The notes under the pieces were generated by a model. The model ran no database searches and had not been told where the DNA came from. It worked only from the letters and a program-made list of their open reading frames with translations. Positions 24,169 to 36,814 of a stretch of 64,000 nucleotides of DNA are shown here, piece by piece. Where the stretch lies: assembly GCA_033002965.1 (NCBI GenBank), contig JAURVB010012863.1, positions 147,375 through 211,374 on the forward strand, in the 5' to 3' direction. Positions within the stretch are counted from its first letter, which is position 1. Every line of letters starts with the position of its first letter. Source of the stretch: Piper betle (Eukaryota > Streptophyta > Magnoliopsida > Piperales > Piperaceae). A program made the position numbers and the translations under genes.

Positions 24169-24180
24169 CCAACCACCGCG

Positions 24181-25280
24181 ATGAATTCCACACGACCCCC
24201 CGGAGACAAGCCATCTCGCAGGCGACTACCCGGCCTCACCCTCCCCCTCCCCCAGCGCTCCCCCTCCCTCGCCGTACCACTTCCCCTCCCCCGTCCTCCG
24301 GTCCCCCATCCTCCTCCGGCGGCGCCGACGGGCCCTCCTCCTCCCCCACCCCCGTTCTCGCTGACCTCGACCGCGTCAAGCGCATCGGCTCCGGCGCCGG
24401 CGGCACCGTGTACCTCGTCCGCCACCGGCCCACCGGCCGCGTGTACGCCCTCAAGGTCATCTACGGCCACCACGAGGAGGACGTCCGGCGCCATATCTGC
24501 CGGGAGATCGAGATCCTCCGCACAGCCGACAACCCCTGCGTCGTCCGGTGCCACGGCATGTACGACACGGCCGGCGAGATCCAGGTCCTGCTCGAGTACA
24601 TGGACGGCGGCTCCCTCGACGGCCAGCGGCTGCCGGAGGAGGTCCTCGCCGGCGCCGCCCGGCAGATCCTGCAGGGCCTCGCCTACCTCCACCGCCGAAA
24701 AATCGTCCACCGAGACATAAAGCCCTCGAACCTGCTCATCAACCGGTCCAACCAGGTGAAGATCGCAGACTTCGGGGTGAGCAGGATCCTCGCCCAGACC
24801 ATGGACCCTTGCAACTCCGCGGTGGGGACAGTCGCCTACATGAGCCCCGAACGGATCAACACCGATCTCAACCACGGCGTCTACGACGGCTACGCCGGCG
24901 ATATCTGGAGTTTGGGGATCAGCATCCTCGAGTGCTGCCTCGGCCGCTTCCCCTTCGCCGTCGGCAAGGCCGGCGACTGGGCCAGCCTCATGTGCGCCAT
25001 TTGCTACTCGCCGCCGCCGGAGGTGCCGCCCACCGCGTCCAGGGAATTCCGGAGCTTCATCGGCTGCTGCCTGCAGCGGGAGCCGGGCAGGCGGTGGACG
25101 GCGGCGCAGCTGCTCTCCCACCCCTTCGTCGCCCAGCGGCCGTCGTCCATGCCGCCGCCGCTGCCGCTCCACCACATGAACTCCGGCCCGCCTTCATCAT
25201 CACCGCCGATGCTGCCGCCGCCGCTGTTCCATGCCCCTCGCCGTCATGATTGGCAGGAAAGTCGCCATTTTGGAACCTAA
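24181..25280 (+). CDS. MKK4/5: Group C MAP kinase kinase (MKK4/MKK5 type), one apparent frameshift
   Basis: Dual-specificity kinase acting in the cytosol and nucleus between MAPKKKs and MPK3/MPK6-type kinases in immune, stress and developmental signalling (family knowledge). The N-terminus from the ATG at 24181 carries the MAPK docking motif [12 protein letters not shown] followed by LAVPLPLP. The kinase domain (GSGAGG, residues 70-75; Lys92; HRD 177-179; DFG 197-199; MSPER) lies in the next frame. The activation loop has T207 and S213 in the plant T-x5-S spacing. The kinase frame has no ATG upstream of its catalytic lysine, so the two parts must be one gene, joined by one missing base between about 24288 and 24350, most simply in a C run. 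The corrected length is 366 aa, typical of the family. Intronless, as expected, and strongly GC-rich. Convergent with the xylose isomerase gene. Confidence 0.92.
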
Positions 25281-26222
25281 TTCGATGGCGAGAATTTGAA
25301 GGTCCGATTTGTCTTAGTTTTTTACCAAATTATTATTATTTTTTTAACTTTGGTTTTTTTGGGGTCGTGAATCATCCTCCTCTCTTTTGCCTTCTACCTG
25401 ATTGGGCAATCTGCCCTCTACATTATTGGGCAATTTGGTTTTTACGCAGTTGATGGGAGGAGGAGGTTTCAGGATATACGGCGTTGGATGTTTCCCCGTT
25501 GCTGGGAAGTTTTCAAGCAGGACAAACAAAAAAAGAAGATAGTCCTTTGGTGTTATCACAAACTCAAAACCACCTTGTTTACTACTTTAGTTTTAGTATC
25601 CATAATGAGTTATTTGGTTGGCAAAAAATGCACTTGCACTTATTAGCTCAAGCATCCCTTCAATCGTTGACATTTTTTATCTGGCAAACATCATTTATTT
25701 CTCGTATAGTGAGGAACAGACTCGGATGTTAGCAGCAATAAAGAAGCTACTATATCTGAAAGTCAACTGCAAATGTTTGCTAGGGAAGTGGCTGTTTTCA
25801 CACAAGTTGGAAGTATTGTGGCAGATAGAGATAATCTTTCTAAGGTTGCGAGTGTGAAAATTCACAATCTTGTTGGCAACTTCTTAGTTATATAGCCATA
25901 AATTGTTGGCTTTTGATGCAAATGCTTTCCTACCTTCACTTGCGATAAAAAGAAACGTTGGACTCAACGAATGCAAACACACAACTAATCTATAGAGGGA
26001 ACTGCTTTCTTCGTAACATGCTCTGAAACAACCAAAATCAGCTAAACCTCTCCTTAACTGTTGTTAACATTTTAGTGGGGAGGTCATTTATTTCACATGA
26101 AGTAGAAAAAAGATTTACATATAAATAACTATTAAAGATAACTACATCTACAAGTCAACTGCAGTTAAAACCATCCAAAGCCATCTATTGTTCAGAATCA
26201 TTTGGTCTAGAATAAGAAGAAT
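25281..26222. other. Convergent intergenic region with 3' ends of two genes
   Basis: Lies between the stop codons of the MAPK kinase (+) and xylose isomerase (-), so it must contain both 3' untranslated regions. No additional gene is seen; small open frames at 25484-25857 are AT-rich and domainless. Confidence 0.6.
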
Positions 26223-29200
26223 CTATAACGCTGCTTGAAATATCATCTCGGCCAATTCCTGCATCGACGGAAAAAATGCGTTAGCATTACCGGCAGCGGG
26301 AGATATATGTATCAGAAACGTAAGTCCGACATACCTGCTTCCCGGAAGCAACTTCGGGTTCTCCCCACTCGAATGCTTTCTTCTCAAGGGTTTCAAAATC
26401 GACCTTTCCAGCCTAGTGGCAAAACAAAAACCACAAATTTCAAACGAGTTCTCCACCAACTAAAGTTTTGATTTCTTGAGCTCATAACCATTACGTACCT
26501 CAATGAGAGCCCCAAATTCAGTGTCAAAACTGGCATAACGTTTGCGAACTAGCTTCGCCAAGGATCCATCCTTCATGGTAAAAGATACACGAGTAAAAGA
26601 TATGAAATGCATGTGAGTTGTAATCGTAATGCACAAGGGTTGCAGCAATTTATTTTGGTACTTGTATAGTTGTACTTATAATATGCTCACCTCCATCAGT
26701 TTCGCCACATTACGAAGGCCGCGGGCTAAAGTGTCCATTCCAGATATGTGGGCGATAAATAAATCCTCCACGTCTGTGCTTTCTCGCCGCCTTCCGGGAC
26801 ATATAAAGAAAATGTAAAACAACTATATTTATTTTGCCTAGTTAGGATGGAAGCTATTTTGGCAGGAGTTGGAGGGTAACGCACTTACAGTTTTGCATCA
26901 AAATTGAATCCGCCCGGAGCTAGGCCACCCTGAGGAAGGCATGCCATAATATAGTCACTCGATAACTGTTCTTACTGATATATCCTCGTTGTTACACAAT
27001 AAAATAGTTTTTATTTTTTCTACTTACATTTCGAACAACACTTAGCATGACCAAGGTCGCCTCTGCAACGTCAGTCATAAATTGATCAGTATCCCAACCT
27101 GAACATTTGAAGAATCACGAGTTCATGATATGAAAGAATTTAGTCAGAATCTTATTATGCAAAAAAATTTCATGTAACGAAGCTTTACCAATTTGAGGAT
27201 CCCCAGTGTTAGCATCGATATTTCCAAGTAAACCATTGATTCTGGCCGTTTCAAGCTCATGGTGGCAACTATCAACAAAGTAGATTACCTTTCAAAAACT
27301 GAATCTCTGCTGGTATACATTGTGTGAAAGCACAGTGATGGAAGCATACCTATGGCCAGACAGAGTCGCATGGTTGCATTCGATGTTAAGCTTGAACTCC
27401 CTACAATGAAATGCACAATTAAATCAATAGACTGCTCAGACAAATACACGGATTTTACATGCACTCTGACCCTATTACAAGACCACAGTATGGCTAGACG
27501 GAGTTTTAACAAATTAACAAAAAAATTTTGCCACGCCCTCATGATGCAACCCACCTTGCAGTTCAAATAAGATGAAGGCAAAAGATCATCCTGAATTTCT
27601 ACTTACAGGTCAGGACCATTAACAAACAAATCATTTAGTGAACTAAAGGTGGACATTGTCCATATCCAGATAGAACAGAACAACACAATCTAGCACAATT
27701 AAAACCCATCTTTCTAAGAGAAATATCAAGAAACAAATATCAAGCAAATGAGTGAATCACATACCAGAAAGATCATATTTCAAAAGAAAACTTGCTGTTG
27801 TGGCCGCATCCCAATCATATCTAACAAGACAAACTCATCAATAAGTATATCACCCAGTATAATGCCATTATTAGAAGAAAGAAAAGAAAAGAAAAGAAAA
27901 AACCAAATAACTTACTGGTGCTTGGTAGGCTCTTGCGGTTTGGGTTCAATGAGGAGAGTACCTAATAAGTAAAAAGTAAAAACCACATCAAGTCTGATAT
28001 ATGGCTTAGGTAATCTGTGATGATGTCCTCATTGATAAAATTATTTATCACAGCGGAAAAAAAAGAAAAGAAAAAGAAAAGGATGACATCAATGATGAAT
28101 ATATTATCCCGTAGGTATGTCGAACAAATATTAATCCAACAATGAGAATGAGAAGCAATATAGTGTGCACCATTAAAACCAATCTTCTTCTTCCAATCAA
28201 CAGCTGCTTGAAGAAAATTTGCCTAACAAGATGAAAACAGCAATTCTAGATTTACTTTTACTACAATATTGGGTTGTAGAGAAAAGCTCAAATTTTAATA
28301 AAAAAATTATGCATACCATGTGGTCAAGCTCCCTTTTCATATCAGTGTTCAAAAGTGTCTGATATCCCTCACGACCACCCCAGAAAACGAAATTCTCACC
28401 ACCTAAATAATGAGTCACCTGCAGAAAATTTTCCTCAGTCATTACAGTAGATATCAAAGACAAATATTAGACATATGCCTACCAAATTCGTGCAGTAACA
28501 ATGTTAGATCTCCATTTCCACGTAATCAGGAACAGTAATTTTTTAAAACCTATATTAGCAGAGCGTAAATTATAATGGTCAAAGTCGGGTACCTCCATAG
28601 CTTTCTTAACTTGAGCAGCAGCATAAGCGTATACACCTAGTTCAGAACTATAAAAACAAAACAAAAGAAAATATGAGTTCAGGGGTAGTAAAGTCTAATG
28701 AAATACATAACATGATAAACCACAATAAAGGAGCAATTCATCTTTATATAAACTAATGATCCGTAATCATCTGAGTCATAATTATTGACAGGAAAACGTG
28801 ATGCTACAAACCTGGTGGCAGCTCCAAGCATGTAACGAGGATGGAAAAACAACTGAGCTGTACCCCATAAAGGCCGTATTTTATCTCCCTGGCACGAAGC
28901 AAGAATCATTCATTAAGGCCGCACAACAACCTAAACCACTTGTTAACTAAAGGACTTTGGAAAAAAGTTGAGATACCTGAAGTTCCTTGGCAAGGGCTAC
29001 AATCTCGTCCAAATTTGCATTTGATTCCTAGAGGGAATTGTTGAGCAGGATGAGTTAAACACAAAGTAGTAACATACAAAGCAACAGCAAAGTAAATGCA
29101 ACCAACTTATGGGGCTCACCTGGAGAGAATTCCCATCAGGAGCAATGTCCCTATCGTGGAAACACCATCTTTCAACTCCAAGCTTTTCGATAAATTCGAA

Positions 29201-29990
29201 ATTGGCTCTCACTGATGAAAGAACAAACATATAAGTCTTGCAGCGTCGATGTCACAAATAATCAAATAAAATTCCACGGCACGCCTATATAGAACACTCA
29301 CTTCTCCTCTTTGCCATCGCCAATGAATTTGTACCATCTTCCCAAGGCCAGAACTTTGTAGGAGATCCGAACGGATCTCCTCCAGTCCCACGGAAGGTGT
29401 GCCAAAAAGCCACACTAAATCTCATCCAGTCCTACATAGTAGCCAGCATTTGTCTCAATCATTCACATAGCAAAAACAGATGACTAGTAAAAGCATGCCC
29501 AAAAAAAACAAAAAACAAATTAATCAACGAGGGCATCAAAATTTACCTTCATTTTCTTCCCGAGAATCTCTTCATCAGCATTATACCATTTGTAAGAAAG
29601 TGGGTTCTTGCTAGCAGGACCCTACAACCAAAAAAAGAGTCGCATATTTAACTTCACTACACTCAACTACCAAGTAAAAGAATCATCCAACAAGTATAAT
29701 CTTATACCTCATATTTAATTTTTGGGATCCCCGGGAAGAACTCCGCTTTCCAGTCATCGTGGGAATCATCAGAGCACTTGGTATCAACATCCGCCGGACA
29801 AGTTGGTGGACCTGCTGCAATCTATGCCCAATAAAGAAAAGAAAAAAAATCAACAACACAAACATAGAAACAGTAATCAAGAATCAATTGGAGGACATGC
29901 AGAGGAAGGAAGCATTGATGTACTACTCACAATTGATGTACAGAGCAGATTCAAGCATAGAAGAAACGCAAAAGACCTAGCCAAGCCCAT
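26223..29990 (-). CDS. XI: Xylose isomerase, 20 coding exons, one base short
   Basis: Interconverts D-xylose and D-xylulose with divalent metals. Exons (high to low): 29990-29931, 29821-29708, 29621-29547, 29431-29302, 29211-29120, 29027-28977, 28888-28812, 28647-28593, 28418-28317, 28222-28171, 27961-27916, 27820-27765, 27400-27350, 27268-27189, 27098-27028, 26929-26889, 26790-26691, 26570-26499, 26412-26335, 26258-26223. All have GT-AG borders and fitting phases except the junction between 27765 and 27400, which lacks one base. The spliced length is 1439; one base more gives 479 aa, the usual plant size. Active-site motifs: HDRD (145-148), FWGGREG (230-236), E275 and K277, E311 and H314, D339, D350/D352, D382. 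The first 20 residues ([20 protein letters not shown]) look like a signal peptide. A 69-bp intron (30000-30068) interrupts the 5' leader; the first leader exon starts above 30069. Confidence 0.95.
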
Positions 29991-30162
29991 CTCGCGAAAC
30001 TGAAAGCAAAGATACACAATGCAATCAGATCTATGATCCGTGCACGAAAACCAATAACAAAGATTCACCTTTTCTGCTGGGGAGAGCGAGACGACGCAAA
30101 TTAGTTGGAGTTTGGAGACGGTGGAGATCCTTCACATGTCTCTTGATCCCCGCTCGACAACT

Positions 30163-30214
30163 CTTATAGTCAATCAGAGTCCACGTTTGTTCCCATCCGT
30201 ACGCCGTCCTTATC
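30163..30214 (-). promoter_or_regulatory. Candidate core promoter of xylose isomerase
   Basis: On the minus strand, TATAAG (30168-30163) sits upstream of the leader exon, preceded by a CCACGT-containing stretch (about 30181-30186 on the + strand) and a GATAAG I-box-like site (30214-30209). Motif matches and position only. Confidence 0.35.
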
Positions 30215-30250
30215 CTAAGAGAATCCACGCATAGATATCGAGGCGACAAC

Positions 30251-33200
30251 ACCTGGCTCCAGCTAAATTAAATTTAATTAAAATTTAAATTTATAAATAT
30301 ATTATTTTATTATTAAAAAAGAATTTTGTGAATATTTAATTAAAACTACATGTTAAAATATAGATTTTGAAAATTTTTAAATTAAAAAATCATGTATAAA
30401 TTAAAAATATACAAAATATTGAAGAAGGGTACATTAAGGGATAAAATTTGCCCTAGATAAACACTATGGCAAAATTTATGATAGTAAGCCTTTTAATTAG
30501 GGGGAGTATAGGTTAGATATCAGATGAGGTATTGTTTATGTCTATCTACTTAATTTCGGTCAAAAAATTAGTTATTTATGATCAAATTTTTTGGTTAAGT
30601 CAGTCACACTTGAACAAGGTTAAAATTTAGTCAATATAAGAAATTATTTTCATCTCATTTTTATTTTGTTATCTAATTATTTTTTTATTATAAATATTAT
30701 TTTTTCTCACAAACAACTAATATTTCATTTATGTTATCGTTATCTCTTTTATTTTTCTCTCCTGAGTGCAGGTTCGATGATTCATGCCATGTCGGATGAG
30801 CAAGATATGTAAATTTCTCTCGTGTTAATTAGTATAAAAATTAAATTCACTTTTTTTAAAAAAAATTGAACAAAGAAATATTATATTACAATGTAAAAAT
30901 TTTAAAAATAAGATTGATATGAAAATCTATAGATAGTTGTGTGTAAAATAAGCCTTCTATTAGAATTAGAAGTTTATTAATTATTCGTCTTATTGGAGGC
31001 CTAAGAAGGATATTGTAAGGAGTAAATAAGTTAATTATAGAATGTTCATCAAATGAGCCAACTCGAACTAATTTAAAAATTTATCTGGATGAACAAACTA
31101 TTTTTTTTGTGATGCAATAGATGAGCAATTTGATATATTATTGTGATGGAGATTGAACATAGCAAAATATCATAATTTGAGAAAAATTGCTTAGTATATT
31201 TTAATTATTTTTATGTCAATCGTTTCTTCAAAATTGACATTTAGCATTAGAGAATAAATAATTAGCTCAACTAGGAATATTTTTAGTCAAAGAAGACTTA
31301 AAGTTTTTATAAGTGTCTAAAATTGCTTAAGGAGTTAATATGAAGGTAATATATATTTTATATCTATGTATTTTTTAACAAATATTTTTCTCTTGTTATT
31401 ATATTTTTTACTTATAAAGAAACAAATAAGTTCATCATCAAATTTGTTTAGAGTAATAAATATTGAAGAATGAGAAGATATTGATGATTGTGTCAATAAT
31501 GAACATGTGTGAATGTTATATTTAGTCTCTACTCTTCTAATATTTGTGAAATATTTTTATAAGTAATTAACTTTTTATATATTTTTTCATATAGATAACT
31601 ACATTGGATAAATAATCAACTACTATAATATTTTGTCTTTAAAGTATATGCAATATTAGATTACCTTTTGATGTCAAAGATTATTTTAAAGCTTCTATAC
31701 ATCGATTATCTTTTATTTGACTTGGAAATGTATATAAGCTAAATTTTGAAATTGAGAGCATTCTAATTATATAGTAAGTGGTTTGATATGATTGTTGATT
31801 TGAATGTACTGTTTTAAATTCCTAAATATGAGGATGACTTTTTTTCCTATGCAAGTCATTTTGGGTTATTTTAGATATTAAATATTAATTTTATGTATAA
31901 ACTTAATTAATTTTAATATATATCATGATTTAAAAATTTCATAGAACATAATATTAATTTCACAAATGTTAAAGACATTATGTTATTGATATAAAATATC
32001 AGACACTCGGTCGGTCATTCGGCCGAAAAATGAAATATCCATGCTTAATTTTTTTATATTCGATAGAATTCAGTCAGGTATGATTCGGACTTTGATCGGA
32101 CTCGATAATTCGGACATCCACACCTACTCCTACTTTTAATGGTCTAAATGATCACAATTAAAGTCTTGAGAATATAATTGTAACTAGTAGTTAAACTTCA
32201 TTACTTATGATAATTTATGCCAGCATAGAGTTGTTGTATCATTTGTTACAGCAAATTTTATCCACTATATTAAATATGACCAATCAAAAAATAATATTGT
32301 ATTTAAAATTATAGACAGAATTGTAGAATACACACTTCTGACAATAGTTCAATAATTCAGAGTTGATTTGGTGTAACTTATATAAATTTTTTAATTTTAC
32401 AAGCAAAATAATATATTAAATAAGTAGATATTGCTGGCTCTGACTATTAAAATTAATAAGTCTATGATTTATATTATTTTAAACTATTGATTTAACTAAA
32501 TTAAAAAAAATAATATATTTTTGAAACTTGTTATGAAAGATTTGGAGGATCAATAAGAAGTCGTTTATAAAGTTTGATCCATTATGCCAAAGAGTAGTGG
32601 ATTTTTTATACCAAAATAGAGTTTTAAAATCATAGTTAACAAGCGATGACCCTTGTTTCTCCCAGAGATTGTAGTAGGACTGGAACTCTGAAGGACTCAC
32701 CAATCATTATAAAAAGATATCAGCCTTTTGTTCTCTAGACTGGAGGACTCTTTACGGATCCTGCAAATATGGAAACAGTTCGTATCTTCGTTAAAATTTG
32801 ACCAAACAAAATTTAAGAGTCAGATTGTTCCTTTTTGATGGTTATTGTTGAGCATAGGTTACGTTTTCAGGTCTCAAGATGCATGTGATAAAATTCTCGG
32901 GCATTAAATACCCCTCAAAGAAATAAAATGAGATAAATGGTTTAATGATATGGTAAGGGCTACAAGAGGTACGCCGGTTTACTTTTTTACTGATTATTTT
33001 AAATTTAATTGAAATAAAATAATTAAGCGTATATAAAAATAACGATAACTAATTTACAATTTATTTATTTTTTAAAATAAAAATATAGTTATGTTGATTA
33101 ACATTAATAAGAATTAATATTATCAATCTATTTAATTAAAGTTTTATAATATTATATCCTCTTAAAAGTTGATTTAATATAAATACATAGTCTAATTGAT

Positions 33201-33986
33201 ACCAAATTTAAAATCTTGATAAAGGTTTTGTGTTAATAAGAAATTGTGTGATTCAAATAAAAAATTATCAATTATTAGCTGTTTATCATCAATCAACTCC
33301 GTCAATACAGATCAAAACTTAGTAGCTAAAAAAAGCAATAAAAAGTAAAAATACGGTTTACAGTAAAAAAATTGGTAAATAGTAATAATAATGTAATCCT
33401 AAATAGAGCATAGAACATAGCATGCTAAACTTCCTCCAAATTGTCAATCATAAGAAACTAACTGTAGACCTGATCTTAAATTTTGCAACTCAAGATCGAG
33501 AAGCCCATATAAAGTTATTCGTTGTTTTTTTTTGCAATTTCCCATCAATACGTCAACACTTGTAGTTCGACATGAATAAAACAAATCCTACTATCGCGTA
33601 AAAAAAGAATACATTCACATTACAGGGCTTCATTACAAGAAAGACATACTTGCTGTAGCTTCAATGAGAAGATCACTTTGACAACAACCAAGAGCCCTAG
33701 AAGGCATCGGACTTCCGCTAATTTTATACGTGCAAGTGGGGCAAAAGATCAAATATCCTGATGTCAACTTTATTATTCACTTTTCCTCTACCTAACTTCT
33801 TCTCCCAGGCTCAAAGCAAAATGTTCGCCTCAGATTTGTTTCTTCATTCAAATTTGTTACTACAAATTGTGGAACCAAGACCTAACTATTTGAGCACATG
33901 GCAGCTATTGCCATTTTAATGAGTACCACTAAGCATAATATTAAGATGCCATGCTAAATGCCAAAGTAGACACTGACCGGACAAGC
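30251..33986. other. AT-rich intergenic DNA, no gene seen
   Basis: Very AT-rich, with many short frames and no domain. A segment near 32005-32130 with TCGGTCGGTCATTCGGCCG and TTCGGACATCCACACC resembles the end of a MITE, but I could not pair it with another end. The 3' untranslated region of the gene at 33987 lies at the top of this stretch. Confidence 0.5.
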
Positions 33987-34416
33987 TCAAGAGTCCACCT
34001 GGGTATCATTGGCTTCCGCAGGAATTGAAAGTTTGTCAGCAAGCATGAATGACAAGTCGTGCATCTGCGATAATAGCATTTCTACATTGGGGTCTGATGA
34101 AGTCAATTTTGTAGGAGACATAGAATTTGACACACCATCACTATTTTCGGCTACTAATTCAGCTGATCCGGCTCTGGGTTCTGCCTTAATCCATTCCGAC
34201 CTATAAAACATGTAAAGGAGTTAAAAACTACGACGTGCCCAGTCAAAAAATTTATCGATAAAAATTTTCACGTTGTATTTTACAAGCCTGGCACATTGTT
34301 AAGCACAAATCTTTGCACATCACAATCAAACATTAATGGCTAATTGTATGAGAATATTGGCTAGTGGAGTTAGCTTTCATGCTCATTAAAAAAAAGGAAA
34401 AACAAAGAAAGAAGAA

Positions 34417-34457
<41 letters not shown>

Positions 34458-36697
34458 AAAGAAGAATGAAAAAAAACTGGACAAGCAAAAAAGAAATCAT
34501 CCAATGGATGAATGGATGTCTAAAGGTAATGACATAAGAGTCCACTCGTAATTAAATAGTAATCATATGCCAAATTGTTAGTTAATAGTTTAATATTCCT
34601 TATGAATTATATAACAATAATAAGACATATTTTAAACACTAAAAAGATAATTGGCTATATGAAAACAGACCCGTCAGCAGAAAAACTTTCCAGCTCAAAG
34701 ATATCTATATAATCAGTCTGTTTGTTGTTGCGTGACACCACAGAATGGTCTGGATGAGGAAAGCCATCAAATGCAAATTCTTCTACAGATGAAGTCAAGA
34801 TCGTGGGATCTAATGCCTGACCATTTGTTGAAGTAAAATCAGGATTGGACTGGTGTTGTTGAGAACTAGAAACAATATCTACTGGTCCTGAGCTGGCAAA
34901 GTCTTGCCAAATGTCAAAAGAATCTTTATCCTCAGCTTTTCCTGCATTTATAAACGTACTTGAGTCGAAAGTACTCCACATATCATCCTCCGACCACTTA
35001 TCATCAGCATGAGGATTATCAATTATAACACTCTCCTTACTATTATTGTGCTCGCCTACATTGAACTCTAAGCCTGCTGAACTTGTATTCCAAGCTTCAG
35101 AGGAGTCAAAGGGGAGATTATCTGAATCATTTACTGATCCAGAAGGCTTGTACTGAGAGTTATTGTGGGAATCAAATGGGCCAGTCGAATCAACAGTTAT
35201 AGCATCGACATCAGTGGGAAAAACCTGAACAGAGTCAACTGTCTTCAACTTCATAGGGGAAGTTGCAGGCTCTGCAGATTGAAAATCAGCCTCCCAGGCA
35301 GAAAAGGAACCCGCAACTTCATTAGTCGATTTTTCCTCCAAAACAATTGGCATATCTGAAGACTGACTGCTTTCAAACATACTGACACTCTCTTGTGAAG
35401 GGACCGGACTGTTTTCATAACTGATCTCTTTGCCGATCACTTCATTTTCCTTTGATGTAGTTGGATGAGATTCCGTTGATGCAACTGTGAAGAAGTTATC
35501 AAGATTTACTCCAGCCAAATTAACTGTACTGCTAACGAAACTTGTGTTTGGTTTTGTGCTACTTGCTTCCCCTCAGTTGAATCTTTTGGCCACTTCAACT
35601 CCAAATTCAACAGATCAGACAATATCAAACTTTCTTGCACTACACCTTTCTTTCTAGATGAGTTTTTCTCGGTGGGATTGAATGAAACCGTTTCCTGAAG
35701 AGACAAAATAGCGGAGTCGGATAAAAGATCAATCTAACAATAGAAAGCCAAAAAAAAAAGAAGTCAAAGTAACTATTGCAATAAATTAGCACCGAGGATA
35801 GTCATCAACTGCGCCCATTTGTGTATAATTCACTAATATTACAACAAACATTATTAAAAAATATCAAAATTGAATGCTGCTTGAAATCTTAATTGCGAAA
35901 CACAGCATTACAAGAGTATGAGACTCAAAATAGTTATCCACATTCTCGATCATTCCATGCACTTCCTCATTGTCATAACTCCATCATAACGATTTATGAA
36001 TTCCAGAACCAACTAATAATCCTCGAATTTTTATTTCATACATTGAAAAGAAATGACCTCTGTTTCACAAGGTTCATCAAAACATACATTAAATTTAGAT
36101 TAAATTGATAAAACAAAATCACCAAATTTATATCCTCATGATTATTAGGCTAAGGAAAGCAATCAATCCGAGCATCCAAACAGATATTAAGTCAACAAAT
36201 CAAAATTTTTGTCATTTTCAATCCACAATTGTGAGGCCAATTCGAGCACATCCAATCGCGTCAACAAATATTCAGATCCATACCTCCATTATCAGCTACA
36301 TAGCAAATTTTAAGCTCTGATAAAAGAAAATTTACGATGAAAAATCAAGAACAAGAGCATCAAAGAGAACGCGCACCGATCCGTCGAGTTGCAGGAAATC
36401 GAGCAGACCCCGGCAAGCGAGGGTGGAGATGAAGGAGATGGAAGGCGCGGAGGACTCGTCCCGGTTCTGGTGAGCGCCACAGTAGACGCAGCAGGTGGAG
36501 AGGACGCCCCTCAAGAGCCGGCCGCGGCACTGGCGGCATCTCAGGTCAGGCGGCGAGGGGTCGTACGCCGTCACCACCTCTGACAAGGCCGGGATGGGGG
36601 CGCCGCCATCGGCCGCGGAGGCGGCTGTGGGGACTCCGGCGGCGGCGCGGAGGTCGTTCTGGAGCTTGAGGATGAGGTCGGGGACGTCGAGAGCCAT
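33987..36697 (-). CDS. Conserved plant protein with N-terminal zinc ribbon, one apparent frameshift
   Basis: Three exons: 36697-36377, 35733-34671 and 34200-33987, with GT-AG borders. Exon 1 (107 codons) encodes a short helix starting MALDVPDLILKLQNDL, then YDPSPPDLRC and a C2-C2 zinc ribbon (C54-x2-C57, C70-x2-C73). Exon 2 is acidic, Ser/Thr-rich and low in order, with repeated Trp motifs (FSAWEADFQSAEP, DKWSEDDMWSTF, DIWQDF). Exon 3 ends with a conserved-looking helix (VEMLLSQMHDLSFMLADKLS). I believe this is the plant DUF7815 type; function unknown. In exon 2 the reading frame must change between 35576 and 35506; one added base makes the total 532 aa and keeps the exon 2/3 phase correct. 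Four TGGGCC/TGGGCT elements upstream suggest a housekeeping promoter. Confidence 0.82.
34421..34459. repeat. (GAAA)n microsatellite in intron 2
   Basis: About ten AAAG tetranucleotide units inside the 34201-34670 intron of the zinc-ribbon gene, next to GAA-rich sequence. Confidence 0.9.
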
Positions 36698-36764
36698 GGC
36701 CGCCTCGATCGTCGTCTCCGCCGGACCGGCGATGGGTTGGCGTTGCGGTGGTTCGTGCGACTGG

Positions 36765-36814
36765 TGGGCCGGATTTGGATCATTGGGCCTTTGGCGGTTG
36801 TTTTGGGCTGGGCT
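36765..36814 (-). promoter_or_regulatory. Cluster of TGGGCC/TGGGCT site II elements
   Basis: TGGGCC at 36765-36770 and 36784-36789, and TGGGCT at 36804-36809 and 36809-36814, all 68-117 bp upstream of the zinc-ribbon gene's ATG. Site II (TGGGCY) elements bind TCP factors and mark growth-related plant promoters (known). Role here is inferred. Confidence 0.5.

Noticed and set aside
24165..25175. Long antisense open frame (336 codons) over the MAPK kinase
   Set aside because: It is a composition shadow of a GC-rich coding region; the sense frame has all kinase motifs and the antisense one has no domain.
25484..25857. Two overlapping frames after the MAPK kinase
   Set aside because: AT-rich 3' region between convergent genes, no domain or codon signal.
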